The notes under the pieces: generated by a model | Told to the model about the DNA's origin: nothing | Seen by the model: only the letters and a program-made list of their open reading frames with translations | The model's database searches: none | Made by a program: the position numbers and the translations under genes | In this document: positions 24,858 to 32,668 of the stretch, in pieces | Layout of the letters: every line of letters starts with the position of its first letter | Position numbering within the stretch: position 1 is the stretch's first letter | Origin: CBDCUQ01 sp965222835 | GTDB lineage: Bacteria > Pseudomonadota > Alphaproteobacteria > Rhizobiales > Hyphomicrobiaceae | Assembly: GCA_965222835.1 (NCBI GenBank) | Contig: CBDCUQ010000004.1 | Span: forward strand, 930,001 to 994,000 | Reading direction: 5' to 3' | Length of the DNA: 64,000 bases

Positions 24858-26126
24858 TCAGTCTTGTTCGGGCTCCGTGCCGACGAGGGTTGTTAATTTT
24901 TTGGCGATGAGGGCGGGTTGCATGGGGAAGCCTGCCGAGATCCACCAGTCTTCAAAGGCCGACACGATCCGGCCGACGTCCGGCCCAGGCTTGACGCCAA
25001 GGTCGAGGACGTCTGCACCGCGGATGGGTAGTTCGGGTGGGGTCCAGCGTTCGGCAAGCGTTGCGCGGTTGCGGCGAGCCTCGTTGTCTGCGGGATCGTT
25101 CGATCGGGCCCAGGCGAGAAGAACGCCATCTCGAAAGGCCTCCGCTCCATGGCGATAGAGAAATGCCTGTGCGGTGGTTTCAGGTGATTGGGGATCGAAG
25201 GCCTGATCGCTCAGGGCCAAGCGCGCAAGCCGTTCGTATTCGCTGTTCGAAAGACGTAACCGGTCTCTGAGGCCCAAGGCACCACCGGGTCTTAAAAGTG
25301 TGAGCACCCCGAGACGCAGCAGCGGATCCGGGGATAGGTCAAGTGCGTCTTCGATAGCGGCCATGCGGTGGAGAAGGCTGGGATCTGCGGCGTCTCCAAG
25401 GACACAGGTGAGGATGTTTGCTTTGGCCATCGCATCGAGCGCCCGCACTGCGCCCGGTGCCTGTAGGAGCCGAAGCAGCTCTACCCGGACGCGTTCGCCG
25501 GAAAGCTGATCCAGGCCGTCCTTAAGCTCCGATGAGGCGGCAATGCCGGCCGGATCAGGGTCGCCGTCTGAATACTCTGCGGTGAAACGAAAAAACCGGA
25601 GGATGCGGAGATAGTCTTCGCGAATGCGGTCGTGCGCGTCGCCGATGAAGCGAACGCGGCGTTGTTCCAGGTCAGAATAGACGCCCAAAGGATCGTGAAC
25701 TGTTCCCGCAGCGTCACAATAGAGTGCGTTCATGGTGAAGTCGCGCCGGCGGGCGTCCTCGGCCCAGTCGGTGGTGTAGGCGACGCGGGCGTGCCGGCCG
25801 AATGTTTCGATATCACGGCGCAGAGTTGTTACTTCGTATGGGATGTGCTCGACAACAATGGTCACCGTGCCATGTTCGAGTCCGGTGGGGACGGCTTTGA
25901 GGCCCGCCGCAGTTGCAAGGCGGGCCACGTCTTCGGGTCGTGCCGTCGTCGCTATGTCGATGTCTTTGACCGGTTCATCCAAGAGCGCGTTTCGGACGGC
26001 GCCGCCGACCACGCGCGCAGCTATGCCGTCTTTTTCCAGGGCTTTGAGCAGCCGCTGTGTCTCCGGCCGAGTCAGCCACTCGGCGCCAGCGAGACTGGGC
26101 GGGCGGTCCGTTGGGGGGTGAGACAT
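24858..26126 (-). CDS. cca: CCA tRNA nucleotidyltransferase
   Basis: This class II nucleotidyltransferase adds or repairs the 3' CCA end of tRNAs, or adds part of it. The 422-residue protein has the catalytic motif VVGGAVRNALL then DIDIATTA with the metal-binding DxD near residue 56, followed by GTVTIVVEHIPYEVTTLR, the RRDFTMNAL motif and the EDYLRILRFFRF helical motif. Every tRNA in this window already encodes CCA, so a repair role is likely. It lies at the end of a minus-strand group with a NUDIX hydrolase and DUF6111, nine bases after the DUF6111 stop, so the three are probably one operon. Confidence 0.94.
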   Translation of the reverse strand: MSHPPTDRPPSLAGAEWLTRPETQRLLKALEKDGIAARVVGGAVRNALLDEPVKDIDIATTARPEDVARLATAAGLKAVPTGLEHGTVTIVVEHIPYEVTTLRRDIETFGRHARVAYTTDWAEDARRRDFTMNALYCDAAGTVHDPLGVYSDLEQRRVRFIGDAHDRIREDYLRILRFFRFTAEYSDGDPDPAGIAASSELKDGLDQLSGERVRVELLRLLQAPGAVRALDAMAKANILTCVLGDAADPSLLHRMAAIEDALDLSPDPLLRLGVLTLLRPGGALGLRDRLRLSNSEYERLARLALSDQAFDPQSPETTAQAFLYRHGAEAFRDGVLLAWARSNDPADNEARRNRATLAERWTPPELPIRGADVLDLGVKPGPDVGRIVSAFEDWWISAGFPMQPALIAKKLTTLVGTEPEQD

Positions 26127-26135
26127 CGGATGAGC

Positions 26136-26423
26136 CTAGTTGATCTTGCCAGGTTCGATCTGTCCGTCTTTTAGGACGGGCGGCTCGTAGTGCTGTCCGG
26201 GTTTTCCGCCGGAGGTCGACCCAAACAAAATCAAGGTAATGATCACGAGCACGGCGCCGGACCCGAACAACCAGAGAAGGGGTGCGTCGTCGAGTACGGC
26301 GACCGCCTTTTCGGCCCCGCGCGCGCCGGCTGTCTTTTCCGGCCGGGTCAGCATGATGTAGGCCACATAGCAAAGGCTCGGCAGAAGGAAGAGCAGGATA
26401 TTCTCGAGGACAATTCTAATCAT
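26136..26423 (-). CDS. DUF6111 family membrane protein
   Basis: This 95-residue protein has two transmembrane segments, residues 5-20 (VLENILLFLLPSLCYVAY) and about 47-65 (PLLWLFGSGAVLVIITLIL), with a polar C-terminal tail. It matches my memory of DUF6111, a small family of unknown function found between a NUDIX hydrolase and cca in Hyphomicrobiales. The ATG at 26423 overlaps the NUDIX stop by four bases (ATGA), so the two are translationally coupled. A longer reading to 26477 would not fit the family N terminus. Confidence 0.8.
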   Translation of the reverse strand: MIRIVLENILLFLLPSLCYVAYIMLTRPEKTAGARGAEKAVAVLDDAPLLWLFGSGAVLVIITLILFGSTSGGKPGQHYEPPVLKDGQIEPGKIN

Positions 26424-27094
26424 GTCGCGAAGAGCCTTTGGTGCATGTTCCTGAGTATACCCGCAGTGGCTCCCCAAATATAGCGTTCGCCATAGGGCAT
26501 CGCATAGTAGTATCGCTCATTGCCCGCATAGCTTCGGGAATGCTTGGCGTGGTTTTGCGGATCCATGAGAAAGGACAAGGGGACTTCGAATGTCTCTGCA
26601 ACTTCGTCGTGATTGAGGTCGAGCGCAAATTCGGGGTCAATCAAAGCCACAACGGGCACAACGGCAAAGTTGGTGACGGTTCGGTAGGTATCGAGATAGC
26701 CAAGCGGTTCGGCGAGGTGCCGGTCGAGACCGATTTCTTCTTCCGCTTCGCGCAAGGCGGCCTCGCGCGCGCCCCCATCCTTATGGTCGATTTTGCCGCC
26801 GGGAAACGCAATCTGCCCGGCGTGTGCGGGCAGGTGGTCTGTGCGCTGGGTCAGCAACAGGGTCAACGGCGTGCGGGCGACAACGGGAACCAGCACGGCC
26901 GCAGGCGTCCCCAATCCGCCTTTCCAGAGTTCGGGCCGCGCGCCCGGATTGAGATCGAAGTCGCTGGGCGAGAAGACACTCGTCTTCGTCACGGGCTGGA
27001 GCTGGGGCGCGCGATGCAGATTCTTCAGCGCAACTCTTTGGAAATCCGAGGCTGAGCGAAACGCTGGGTGCATCTGGGTCGAGGTCAGTGTCAT
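26420..27094 (-). CDS. NUDIX hydrolase, probable CoA pyrophosphatase
   Basis: This protein hydrolyses a nucleoside diphosphate linked to another moiety; the CoA-type subfamily (NudL) cleaves coenzyme A to 4'-phosphopantetheine and 3',5'-ADP. The NUDIX box GGKIDHKDGGAREAALREAE with the following EEIGL is complete, including the two metal-binding Glu pairs, and the upstream LLTQRTDHLPAHAGQIAFPG is the NudL-type signature. The chosen ATG at 27094 gives 224 residues; two further in-frame starts exist at 27073 and 27133. It heads a minus-strand group (NUDIX, DUF6111, cca) divergent from the secreted protein at 27229. Confidence 0.86.
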   Translation of the reverse strand: MTLTSTQMHPAFRSASDFQRVALKNLHRAPQLQPVTKTSVFSPSDFDLNPGARPELWKGGLGTPAAVLVPVVARTPLTLLLTQRTDHLPAHAGQIAFPGGKIDHKDGGAREAALREAEEEIGLDRHLAEPLGYLDTYRTVTNFAVVPVVALIDPEFALDLNHDEVAETFEVPLSFLMDPQNHAKHSRSYAGNERYYYAMPYGERYIWGATAGILRNMHQRLFAT

Positions 27095-27228
27095 GGAAGA
27101 GAGGTATATAGCGCGCGCTGTCCCGGAAATCACCAGATGGCCGCAGGATGTGTCCCCAAATTGCGTCCACCTGCCCTTTTTTGGGCCAGGGCTGCATGGT
27201 ACCAGGGCTGAGATTCGGGAGGAATCAG

Positions 27229-28467
27229 GTGGTGGCAGCTGCGAACATAGAAAAGCATTCCAGCCGCGTCTTGAGGTCCGGCTTTGTCGCTTTGATGCTA
27301 CTTCTGTTGTGCGCAGCTTCCGTTAGTCCCGCACTGGCGGCACGTGGTGCCAAGGAATTCGCGGCAACCCTATCGGCAAGCGAAAGAAAGCTGTTTAATG
27401 ACTGGCTGGCCGCCGATGTGACACACGGGTTCAAGGTCGATGCGTACTGGCGCAGGGTTGTCGATAAACGCAATAAGCGACGACGCAAGCGCGCGTCGGG
27501 AAATGCGGTCTACTCCGTCAAAGATTATGTCACCGACTATCCGCCCGTCTACAAGGGCCCGAAGTTGACGCGGAAGCTCGCCAAGCGCTGGGCCGCGTTC
27601 ACGGCTAAAAAGAAGAAGGACCGGCCGCCACCGAAGCGGAGACCTGGCCTTGCCGATTTTCTGAAGCATGCGAAGGCACAATTCGGATTCGTGCCCGAGC
27701 GCATTCCTGAACGGGAATTCAAAGTCCGCTATGCGCGTGAGGCGCTGGCGCTTGGGCTCACCAAGGATCAGGTGGTGCGCATTTATGCGCTGGAAACAAG
27801 CGGGCTCGGTACGGCTGATATGGTGGCTGGTATTCATCCAATTAAGAAGACGGGCAAGCCGATTTCGACGGCCATTGGTTATGCACAGCTTCTTGCGGCG
27901 AACTCGGTGAGCGAATTGGTGACCAGCGGACCGGTGTTCATCGCGCGGTTGAAACGTATGGCGCGCGGGGCAAGCCCGGAACGTGCGGCCAAGCTCAATG
28001 CCAAGATCTCGGCTTTGAGGAAGATGACGGCGGCCGCGAAAAGCGTTCCCAACAAATGGTCGCGGCATATGTCTTACGCGCGCACGTCCAAGGGTAAGGG
28101 AATCCACGCCATCAATCTGGATGGCGATATCGGACCGTGGTTGCAGGTTATCAAGATCAAAGGGCTGAAGGAGTATGCGAAAAAGCAAGGCATATTCCGG
28201 CTCGCCGGCAACGAAATCGAGTTGATGAATTTGGCAGGGCCTGCAACGGCGTTGGAAATGATGCGTCCGGCTGGCCTTAAGGTGCCGACAACGAACTTTT
28301 TCTCGCGGAATGGGTATTACCGAAACACGGTTGTTCGTGGGAAGACGTCGGCTGAACTGCTGGTTGCGCTCGACAAGCGTATGGACACCAATATTCGAAA
28401 TTCAGGCGCCGTTGAATTCGCGAAGGTGTTTGATCAGGTCGCCGCTGAAAGACGGGCGTCCCGGTGA
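27229..28467 (+). CDS. Secreted protein with divergent lytic-transglycosylase-like core
   Basis: This exported protein has about 412 residues. The GTG at 27229 (or 27232) is chosen because GGGAGGAA stands at 27218-27225, and the N terminus then reads as a signal peptide with hydrophobic core FVALMLLLLCAASVS ending near ALAA. A Lys/Arg-rich region (about 75-140) precedes the core. The core holds LETSGLGT with Glu189 and, 30 residues on, IGYAQLL with Gln220. This spacing resembles the catalytic Glu and GxxQ motifs of SLT-type lytic transglycosylases, which cut peptidoglycan. The resemblance is weak and a non-enzymatic role is possible. The small gene downstream begins four bases after the stop. 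Confidence 0.6.
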   Translation: MVAAANIEKHSSRVLRSGFVALMLLLLCAASVSPALAARGAKEFAATLSASERKLFNDWLAADVTHGFKVDAYWRRVVDKRNKRRRKRASGNAVYSVKDYVTDYPPVYKGPKLTRKLAKRWAAFTAKKKKDRPPPKRRPGLADFLKHAKAQFGFVPERIPEREFKVRYAREALALGLTKDQVVRIYALETSGLGTADMVAGIHPIKKTGKPISTAIGYAQLLAANSVSELVTSGPVFIARLKRMARGASPERAAKLNAKISALRKMTAAAKSVPNKWSRHMSYARTSKGKGIHAINLDGDIGPWLQVIKIKGLKEYAKKQGIFRLAGNEIELMNLAGPATALEMMRPAGLKVPTTNFFSRNGYYRNTVVRGKTSAELLVALDKRMDTNIRNSGAVEFAKVFDQVAAERRASR

Positions 28468-28471
28468 TCGC

Positions 28472-28804
28472 ATGACACGATCCGATTACGACGCATCGGG
28501 AGACGGAGCGGCATCTGCGTCGCAAGTCATCGAAAAAACAATGAGCCTTTCCGCGACGGAATTCGAGAAGAGCCTCGCGGTTTTTCTTGGCCGGAGCATT
28601 GCGGCGGGCACGACGAGCGCGGATGTCGATCTGGAGGTTGGTAGGGCGGGGATTACGTATCAGCCAGTCGGTGGCGTTACGCTCGGCGGCTTGCTTGCGC
28701 TTCCTCGTGCGACTGTGCGTCTAACGTTTGAAGGCGTGCCAGAATCAGTGCGCGAGGATTTTGTTCGCCGTTTTGACATCGCGTTTCAAAGAGGCGGCGG
28801 GTAA
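28472..28804 (+). CDS. Small conserved hypothetical protein
   Basis: This 110-residue protein begins four bases after the secreted transglycosylase-like gene and is likely co-transcribed with it. It has no signal or membrane segment. The C-terminal two thirds contain a strand-like pattern (GITYQPVGGVTLGGLLALPR and VRLTFEGVPESVREDFVRRF) that could be a small alpha/beta domain. I recognise no family. The ATG at 28472 lies at a natural operon distance; a longer in-frame reading inside the upstream gene is not favoured. It is convergent with the oligopeptidase gene, 15 bases apart. Confidence 0.6.
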   Translation: MTRSDYDASGDGAASASQVIEKTMSLSATEFEKSLAVFLGRSIAAGTTSADVDLEVGRAGITYQPVGGVTLGGLLALPRATVRLTFEGVPESVREDFVRRFDIAFQRGGG

Positions 28805-28819
28805 CATTTCTCACGAAGA

Positions 28820-30940
28820 CTACGATGTTGGCGTGCCGGTTTTTCCGGCGATCCTCAATGCGAAAGCGTATTGCATCGCCAGCTCTTTCAGTGAGTCGAA
28901 CCGGCCCGACGCGCCGCCGTGTCCCGCACTCATGTTTGTTTTGAGATAGATGGGGTTCCTGCTCGTATTGAAGACACGGAGTTTGGCGATCCACTTTGCC
29001 GGTTCCCAATAGGTGACGCGCGGGTCGGCGATACCCGCCAAGGCAAGGATGGCGGGATATGCCTGCGCGGCAACGTTGTCGTACGGGCTGTAGCTCCGGA
29101 TCGTCTCGAAGTCGTCCTTGCTTTTGATTGGATTTCCCCATTCCGGCCATTCGGGCGGGGTGAGCGGCAGGTCTTTGTCGAGCATCGTATTTAAGACATC
29201 GACAAAGGGAACGTCGGCGATGATGCCGAGAAAGAGATCGGGCGCCATGTTGGCAACCGCGCCCATAAGCATGCCGCCGGCCGAACCGCCGTTGGCCACA
29301 ATTCGTCCACGCTCTGTCAACCCTTCCGCAATGAGATGCTCGGCGGCGGCGATGAAATCTGTAAATGTGTTTGTCTTCTTGTCGTGTTTGCCGGTGGTGT
29401 ACCAGCGGTAGCCTTTGTCTTTGCCGCCGCGCACATGGGCGAGCGCAAAGATGAAGCCGCGATCGACGAGCGACAGGCGCGAACTGGAGAACGCTGCGGG
29501 CATAGAAATGCCATAGGCGCCGTACCCGTAGAGGAAGAGGGGTGCTGATCCATCGAGGGGTGTGGCTTTGTGATAGAGAAGCGTCACAGGGACAAGCTCT
29601 CCGTCGCTTGCCGGCGCAAAGAGGCGCCGCGTGACATAGTCTTCGGGGTTGTGGCCGCTCGGAATCTCCTGGCGTTTGCGAAGCGTCCGTTCGCGGGTTT
29701 CCATGTCGTAGTCGAAGGTTTCCGCGGGCGTGGTCATGGAGGAGTAACGGAAGCGGATGGTCGAGGTGTCGAATTCGTAGCCGGCATGGAGGCCGAGGGC
29801 GTAGGCCTCCTCGTCAAAGGCAATGGCGTGCTCTTTGCCATCGGTCATGCGCCGGATGACAATGCGCGGCAGTCCGTCTTCGCGCTCCAGGCGGACCATG
29901 TGGTTGCGGTAGCAAACGTTTTCGAGAATAAGACGGCCGGGCCGATGCGGTTCGAGATCGGTCCAATTCGCGGGATCCGTGGCGTTGATCGGTGTGCCGA
30001 CAATACGAAAATCTTCCGCGCCGCCGAGGTTTGTTGTGATGATAAGTTGGTCGCCGTGGTGCTCGACGTTGTACTCGTGCCCGGTTTGGCGTGCGGCGAC
30101 CAGCCTTGGGGGCTCTGCCGGCGCGTCGGCATTGATCAGGCGAACTTCGCTCGTTTGATGGTCATGGGCGTTGATGACGACGAACTTCGAGGATTGCGTT
30201 TCTTCTAACGCTACAAAAAAGCTCGTGTCGGTTTCCTCATAGACGAGAACGTCGCTCTCCACCGGTGTGCCAATGACATGCCGATAGACGAATCGGGGGC
30301 GGTGATTCTTGTCTAGCCGGATGTAGAACACCGTGCGTGCGTCATTGGCCCAGACGAAATCTCCGCGGGTATCAGGAATAACGTCGGCGAGGGTCTCGCC
30401 GGTGGTCATATCGCGAAAATGAAGCGTGTAGAGTTCCGATCCTTTGTCGTCGATGGCGAACGCGAGCAGTTTATGATCGGGGCTGTGGCCATGGCCGCCG
30501 AGATCCCAATAGGGTTTGCCATCGGCTTCGATGTTTCCGTCGAGGAGTATGGCCTCATCGGTCGTGCCGCGGGGTTGGCGCAGAATGCGCAGGTACTGTT
30601 TACCGCTCACGAAGGTTGAGAAGTATTCGAACGGGCCGTCCGGAGCGGGAACTGTGCGGTCGTCGGGCTTCAGACGTGCCTTCATCTCCTCGAAGAGGTC
30701 ACGCTGCAGGACTGCAGTATCCGCAAAAGCCGTTTCAGTATAAGCGTTTTCGTCCTCCAGATAGGCGCGGATGTTGGCGTCGAGGAGGGTCGGGTCGCGC
30801 ATTACCTCCTGCCAATTCTTGGCGCGCAACCAGGCGTAATCATCCTCGACAGTGGTGCCATGGATGGTATGCGTCTGGCGCCGGCGGCCGGCGACAGGCG
30901 GCCGGACGACAGAGTCTTCATTTGGGGCAGGATCGCTCAA
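28820..30940 (-). CDS. ptrB: Oligopeptidase B (S9 family)
   Basis: This trypsin-like S9 serine peptidase cleaves short peptides after Arg or Lys in the cytoplasm. The 706-residue protein has an N-terminal propeller and C-terminal alpha/beta-hydrolase domain. Visible family blocks are LFLYGYGAYGISMPAAF, the nucleophile loop NGGSAGGMLMGA, the acidic loop GIADPRVTYWEPAKWIAKLR and the catalytic His in KTNMSAGHGG. Its start MSDPAPNEDSVVRPPV is normal. It stands alone, convergent with the small gene at 28472 and divergent from mucR. Confidence 0.94.
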   Translation of the reverse strand: MSDPAPNEDSVVRPPVAGRRRQTHTIHGTTVEDDYAWLRAKNWQEVMRDPTLLDANIRAYLEDENAYTETAFADTAVLQRDLFEEMKARLKPDDRTVPAPDGPFEYFSTFVSGKQYLRILRQPRGTTDEAILLDGNIEADGKPYWDLGGHGHSPDHKLLAFAIDDKGSELYTLHFRDMTTGETLADVIPDTRGDFVWANDARTVFYIRLDKNHRPRFVYRHVIGTPVESDVLVYEETDTSFFVALEETQSSKFVVINAHDHQTSEVRLINADAPAEPPRLVAARQTGHEYNVEHHGDQLIITTNLGGAEDFRIVGTPINATDPANWTDLEPHRPGRLILENVCYRNHMVRLEREDGLPRIVIRRMTDGKEHAIAFDEEAYALGLHAGYEFDTSTIRFRYSSMTTPAETFDYDMETRERTLRKRQEIPSGHNPEDYVTRRLFAPASDGELVPVTLLYHKATPLDGSAPLFLYGYGAYGISMPAAFSSSRLSLVDRGFIFALAHVRGGKDKGYRWYTTGKHDKKTNTFTDFIAAAEHLIAEGLTERGRIVANGGSAGGMLMGAVANMAPDLFLGIIADVPFVDVLNTMLDKDLPLTPPEWPEWGNPIKSKDDFETIRSYSPYDNVAAQAYPAILALAGIADPRVTYWEPAKWIAKLRVFNTSRNPIYLKTNMSAGHGGASGRFDSLKELAMQYAFALRIAGKTGTPTS

Positions 30941-31117
30941 GGCGTGCTCCTCTTTGATATTGTGTGTCCGGCCTCTTTTGGGTTCGGGTTAATGACCCCA
31001 ATTGGCATGTATGGCATTAGTCGGTGACAGTTGGTATATGGGATTGACTTTGGTTTTCAAATACTGTCCAAGGCTTTAGAGTGTTGTGCCAAGTGCAGCA
31101 TTCGAGTTCGTCTTTGT

Positions 31118-31131
31118 GATACTGAAGTATC
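31118..31131. repeat. Inverted repeat GATACT-N2-AGTATC upstream of mucR
   Basis: Two perfect six-base arms separated by GA lie about 105 bases before the mucR start, inside an AT-rich region of about 300 bases (30941-31237) that holds no gene. It may be an operator for mucR itself; MucR is known to autoregulate in rhizobia, but no experiment is implied here. Confidence 0.35.
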
Positions 31132-31237
31132 TATATGCTAACCGGACTATTGGAGTATGTGTTCTCACTCTTGACTGTGCGTGCTTGCTGGGAGCTTGCC
31201 AGTTAACACGGGAAGCATTTTGCTGGGATCATTGCAA

Positions 31238-31648
31238 ATGGAAGAAGACGGTAGTGAATTAAAGCCTGATCTGGTCGAATTAACCGCCCAGATTGTTTCC
31301 GCTTATGTGAGCAAGAATGCGATTTCGGCGAGCGATCTCCCGCAACTCATTAATGATACGCATGAAGCCCTGAGCCGTACAACCGGGAACTCGGCAGGCG
31401 CACCGAAAGATGAGCCGAAGCCGCGTGTTTCCGTCAAAAAGTCAATTATGCCCGACTACATCATCTGCCTCGAGGATGGGAAGAAGTTCAAATCGCTCAA
31501 GCGCCATTTGAGGACGCATTACAACTTGTCGCCTGAGGAGTACCGGGAAAAGTGGGGTCTCCCGCCGGACTATCCGATGGTGGCGCCGAACTATGCGCGT
31601 GCGCGATCGGATCTTGCGAAAAAGATGGGCCTCGGGACGCGACGTTGA
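31238..31648 (+). CDS. mucR: MucR/Ros-family zinc-finger transcriptional regulator
   Basis: MucR is an H-NS-like regulator of exopolysaccharide, motility and cell-cycle genes in alphaproteobacteria. The 136-residue protein has an N-terminal oligomerisation region (LVELTAQIVSAYVSKN), a Pro/Lys linker and the Ros-type finger CLEDGKKFKSLKRHLRTHYN followed by LSPEEYREKWGLPPDYPMVA. The canonical second Cys of the finger is replaced by Asp (CLED), a variant I know from other MucR proteins. ATG 31238 is chosen over TTG 31181. A small gene on the other strand overlaps its last 58 bases. It is followed by two further putative regulators of DNA function. Confidence 0.92.
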   Translation: MEEDGSELKPDLVELTAQIVSAYVSKNAISASDLPQLINDTHEALSRTTGNSAGAPKDEPKPRVSVKKSIMPDYIICLEDGKKFKSLKRHLRTHYNLSPEEYREKWGLPPDYPMVAPNYARARSDLAKKMGLGTRR

Positions 31649-31875
31649 TTTTTACCTGTATTCCGTTGAGCCGGCACTGAACCTGCAAGAGCTTTCTCTA
31701 ATTTGACGGCTTCACGAAGCTGGCAATGCCGGGCGAGGTCATACGTCCAGTGACCGGAGATTCCGCGTCGACGTTCGGCCCGTAACGCGCGTTCAAGCTT
31801 TGCAATGATTTGGGCGCGTCCGGCGCGCGAGTGGTCATCGATTTCGTGAGGCCAGACTGAGATGAGTTTTGGCAA
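31591..31875 (-). CDS. Putative small conserved protein overlapping the mucR 3' end
   Basis: On the minus strand a reading frame encodes about 94 residues whose middle, from KLISVWPHEIDDHSRAGRAQ through LERALRAERRRGISGHWTYD to LREAVKLEKAL, looks like a genuine compact helical domain and resembles a small protein I recall from Hyphomicrobiales. No ATG starts it close by; TTG 31875 fits the putative domain edge and GTG 31944 is an alternative, and neither has a clear ribosome binding site. Its tail runs into the mucR coding region by 58 bases. I cannot assign a function. A conserved domain next to such weak start signals argues for checking, not for certainty. Confidence 0.45.
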   Translation of the reverse strand: MPKLISVWPHEIDDHSRAGRAQIIAKLERALRAERRRGISGHWTYDLARHCQLREAVKLEKALAGSVPAQRNTGKNQRRVPRPIFFARSDRARA

Positions 31876-32229
31876 GTCACGACGTCTGTCATAACGTCTT
31901 GAGCTTTTCGTTTGTGGAAGCCTATGTTGGTAGTCCGCGCTCACGGTGTACTTTCGTGCAAGGGTATTTTGAGTCGATTTTTATGCGATGTTTTGTGCTT
32001 TGTTTCGAACAGGTTCTCACGCAATGCATAGGGCAAGTTCAATTCATTGATTATTTCCTGTCGTGTCCGACGGTGATTGAGAATATTCTCACGGTTGTGA
32101 CGCACGCGGATAAATGAAGAGACGATGTTCGGTAAGAAAACTTATCCCCGCCGTTCACTCATTGCCTAGAATTCGGTGGCGAGAAAGTTGTGCACATGTA
32201 CTCTTTGCTCTGCCCATTTTAGCGGGACA
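31876..32229. other. AT-richer region between mucR and the DnaA-like gene
   Basis: About 350 bases with only short, unsupported open frames. It is relatively AT-rich and contains TTATCCCC near 32143, similar to a DnaA-box core, and a plausible promoter for the following pair of genes. Nothing more can be called. Confidence 0.35.
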
Positions 32230-32664
32230 ATGCGGACGATTGTGAACGCAGGGGACTACCTGATGCAAGGACTGATGACCGTATCCGGGCACGTTGAAGG
32301 AGTTGCCAATATTGGAAGGGCATCGTGCGCGGATGATGTTGATGACCGGCGTGTCCTAATTGAGCATGCGGTCATGGCGGTGTTTCGCGTTCCCCGCGTC
32401 GATCTCAGTAGTCCTACACGTGGACGCAAGCGTGTAGCGCTTGCGCGTCAAGTGGCGATGTATCTCGCGCATGTTACATATGGATTGAATTACAAGGATA
32501 CTGGCAATCTCTTTGGCCGCGACCGTACGACGGCGGCACATGCCTGTGAGGTTATTGAGGACCGGCGAGAGGATCCCGTGTTCGAGCGGGTCATGCAGCT
32601 CCTGGAGTCGATTACGCGGGCCTTGCTAGCGCGGCGCGAAGCGTGCGAGGCGACCGGACAATAG
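32230..32664 (+). CDS. DnaA domain IV-like DNA-binding protein
   Basis: This 144-residue protein consists of a short N-terminal part and a helix-turn-helix domain like the C-terminal, origin-binding domain IV of DnaA: TRGRKRVALARQVAMYLAHV then NYKDTGNLFGRDRTTAAHAC, where the second part is the DnaA-signature region. It lacks the AAA+ ATPase of DnaA, so it should be a stand-alone DNA binder that may recognise DnaA-box-like sites. It is not HdaA or DnaA. Start choice among ATG 32230, ATG 32263 and others is uncertain. Its stop is four bases before the DUF6456 gene, so the pair is an operon. Confidence 0.85.
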   Translation: MRTIVNAGDYLMQGLMTVSGHVEGVANIGRASCADDVDDRRVLIEHAVMAVFRVPRVDLSSPTRGRKRVALARQVAMYLAHVTYGLNYKDTGNLFGRDRTTAAHACEVIEDRREDPVFERVMQLLESITRALLARREACEATGQ

Positions 32665-32668
32665 GACA

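Noticed and set aside
31869..32117. 82-codon plus-strand frame between mucR and the DnaA-IV gene
   Set aside because: Weak start context, no recognised motif, Cys/Phe-rich sequence unlike a small protein.
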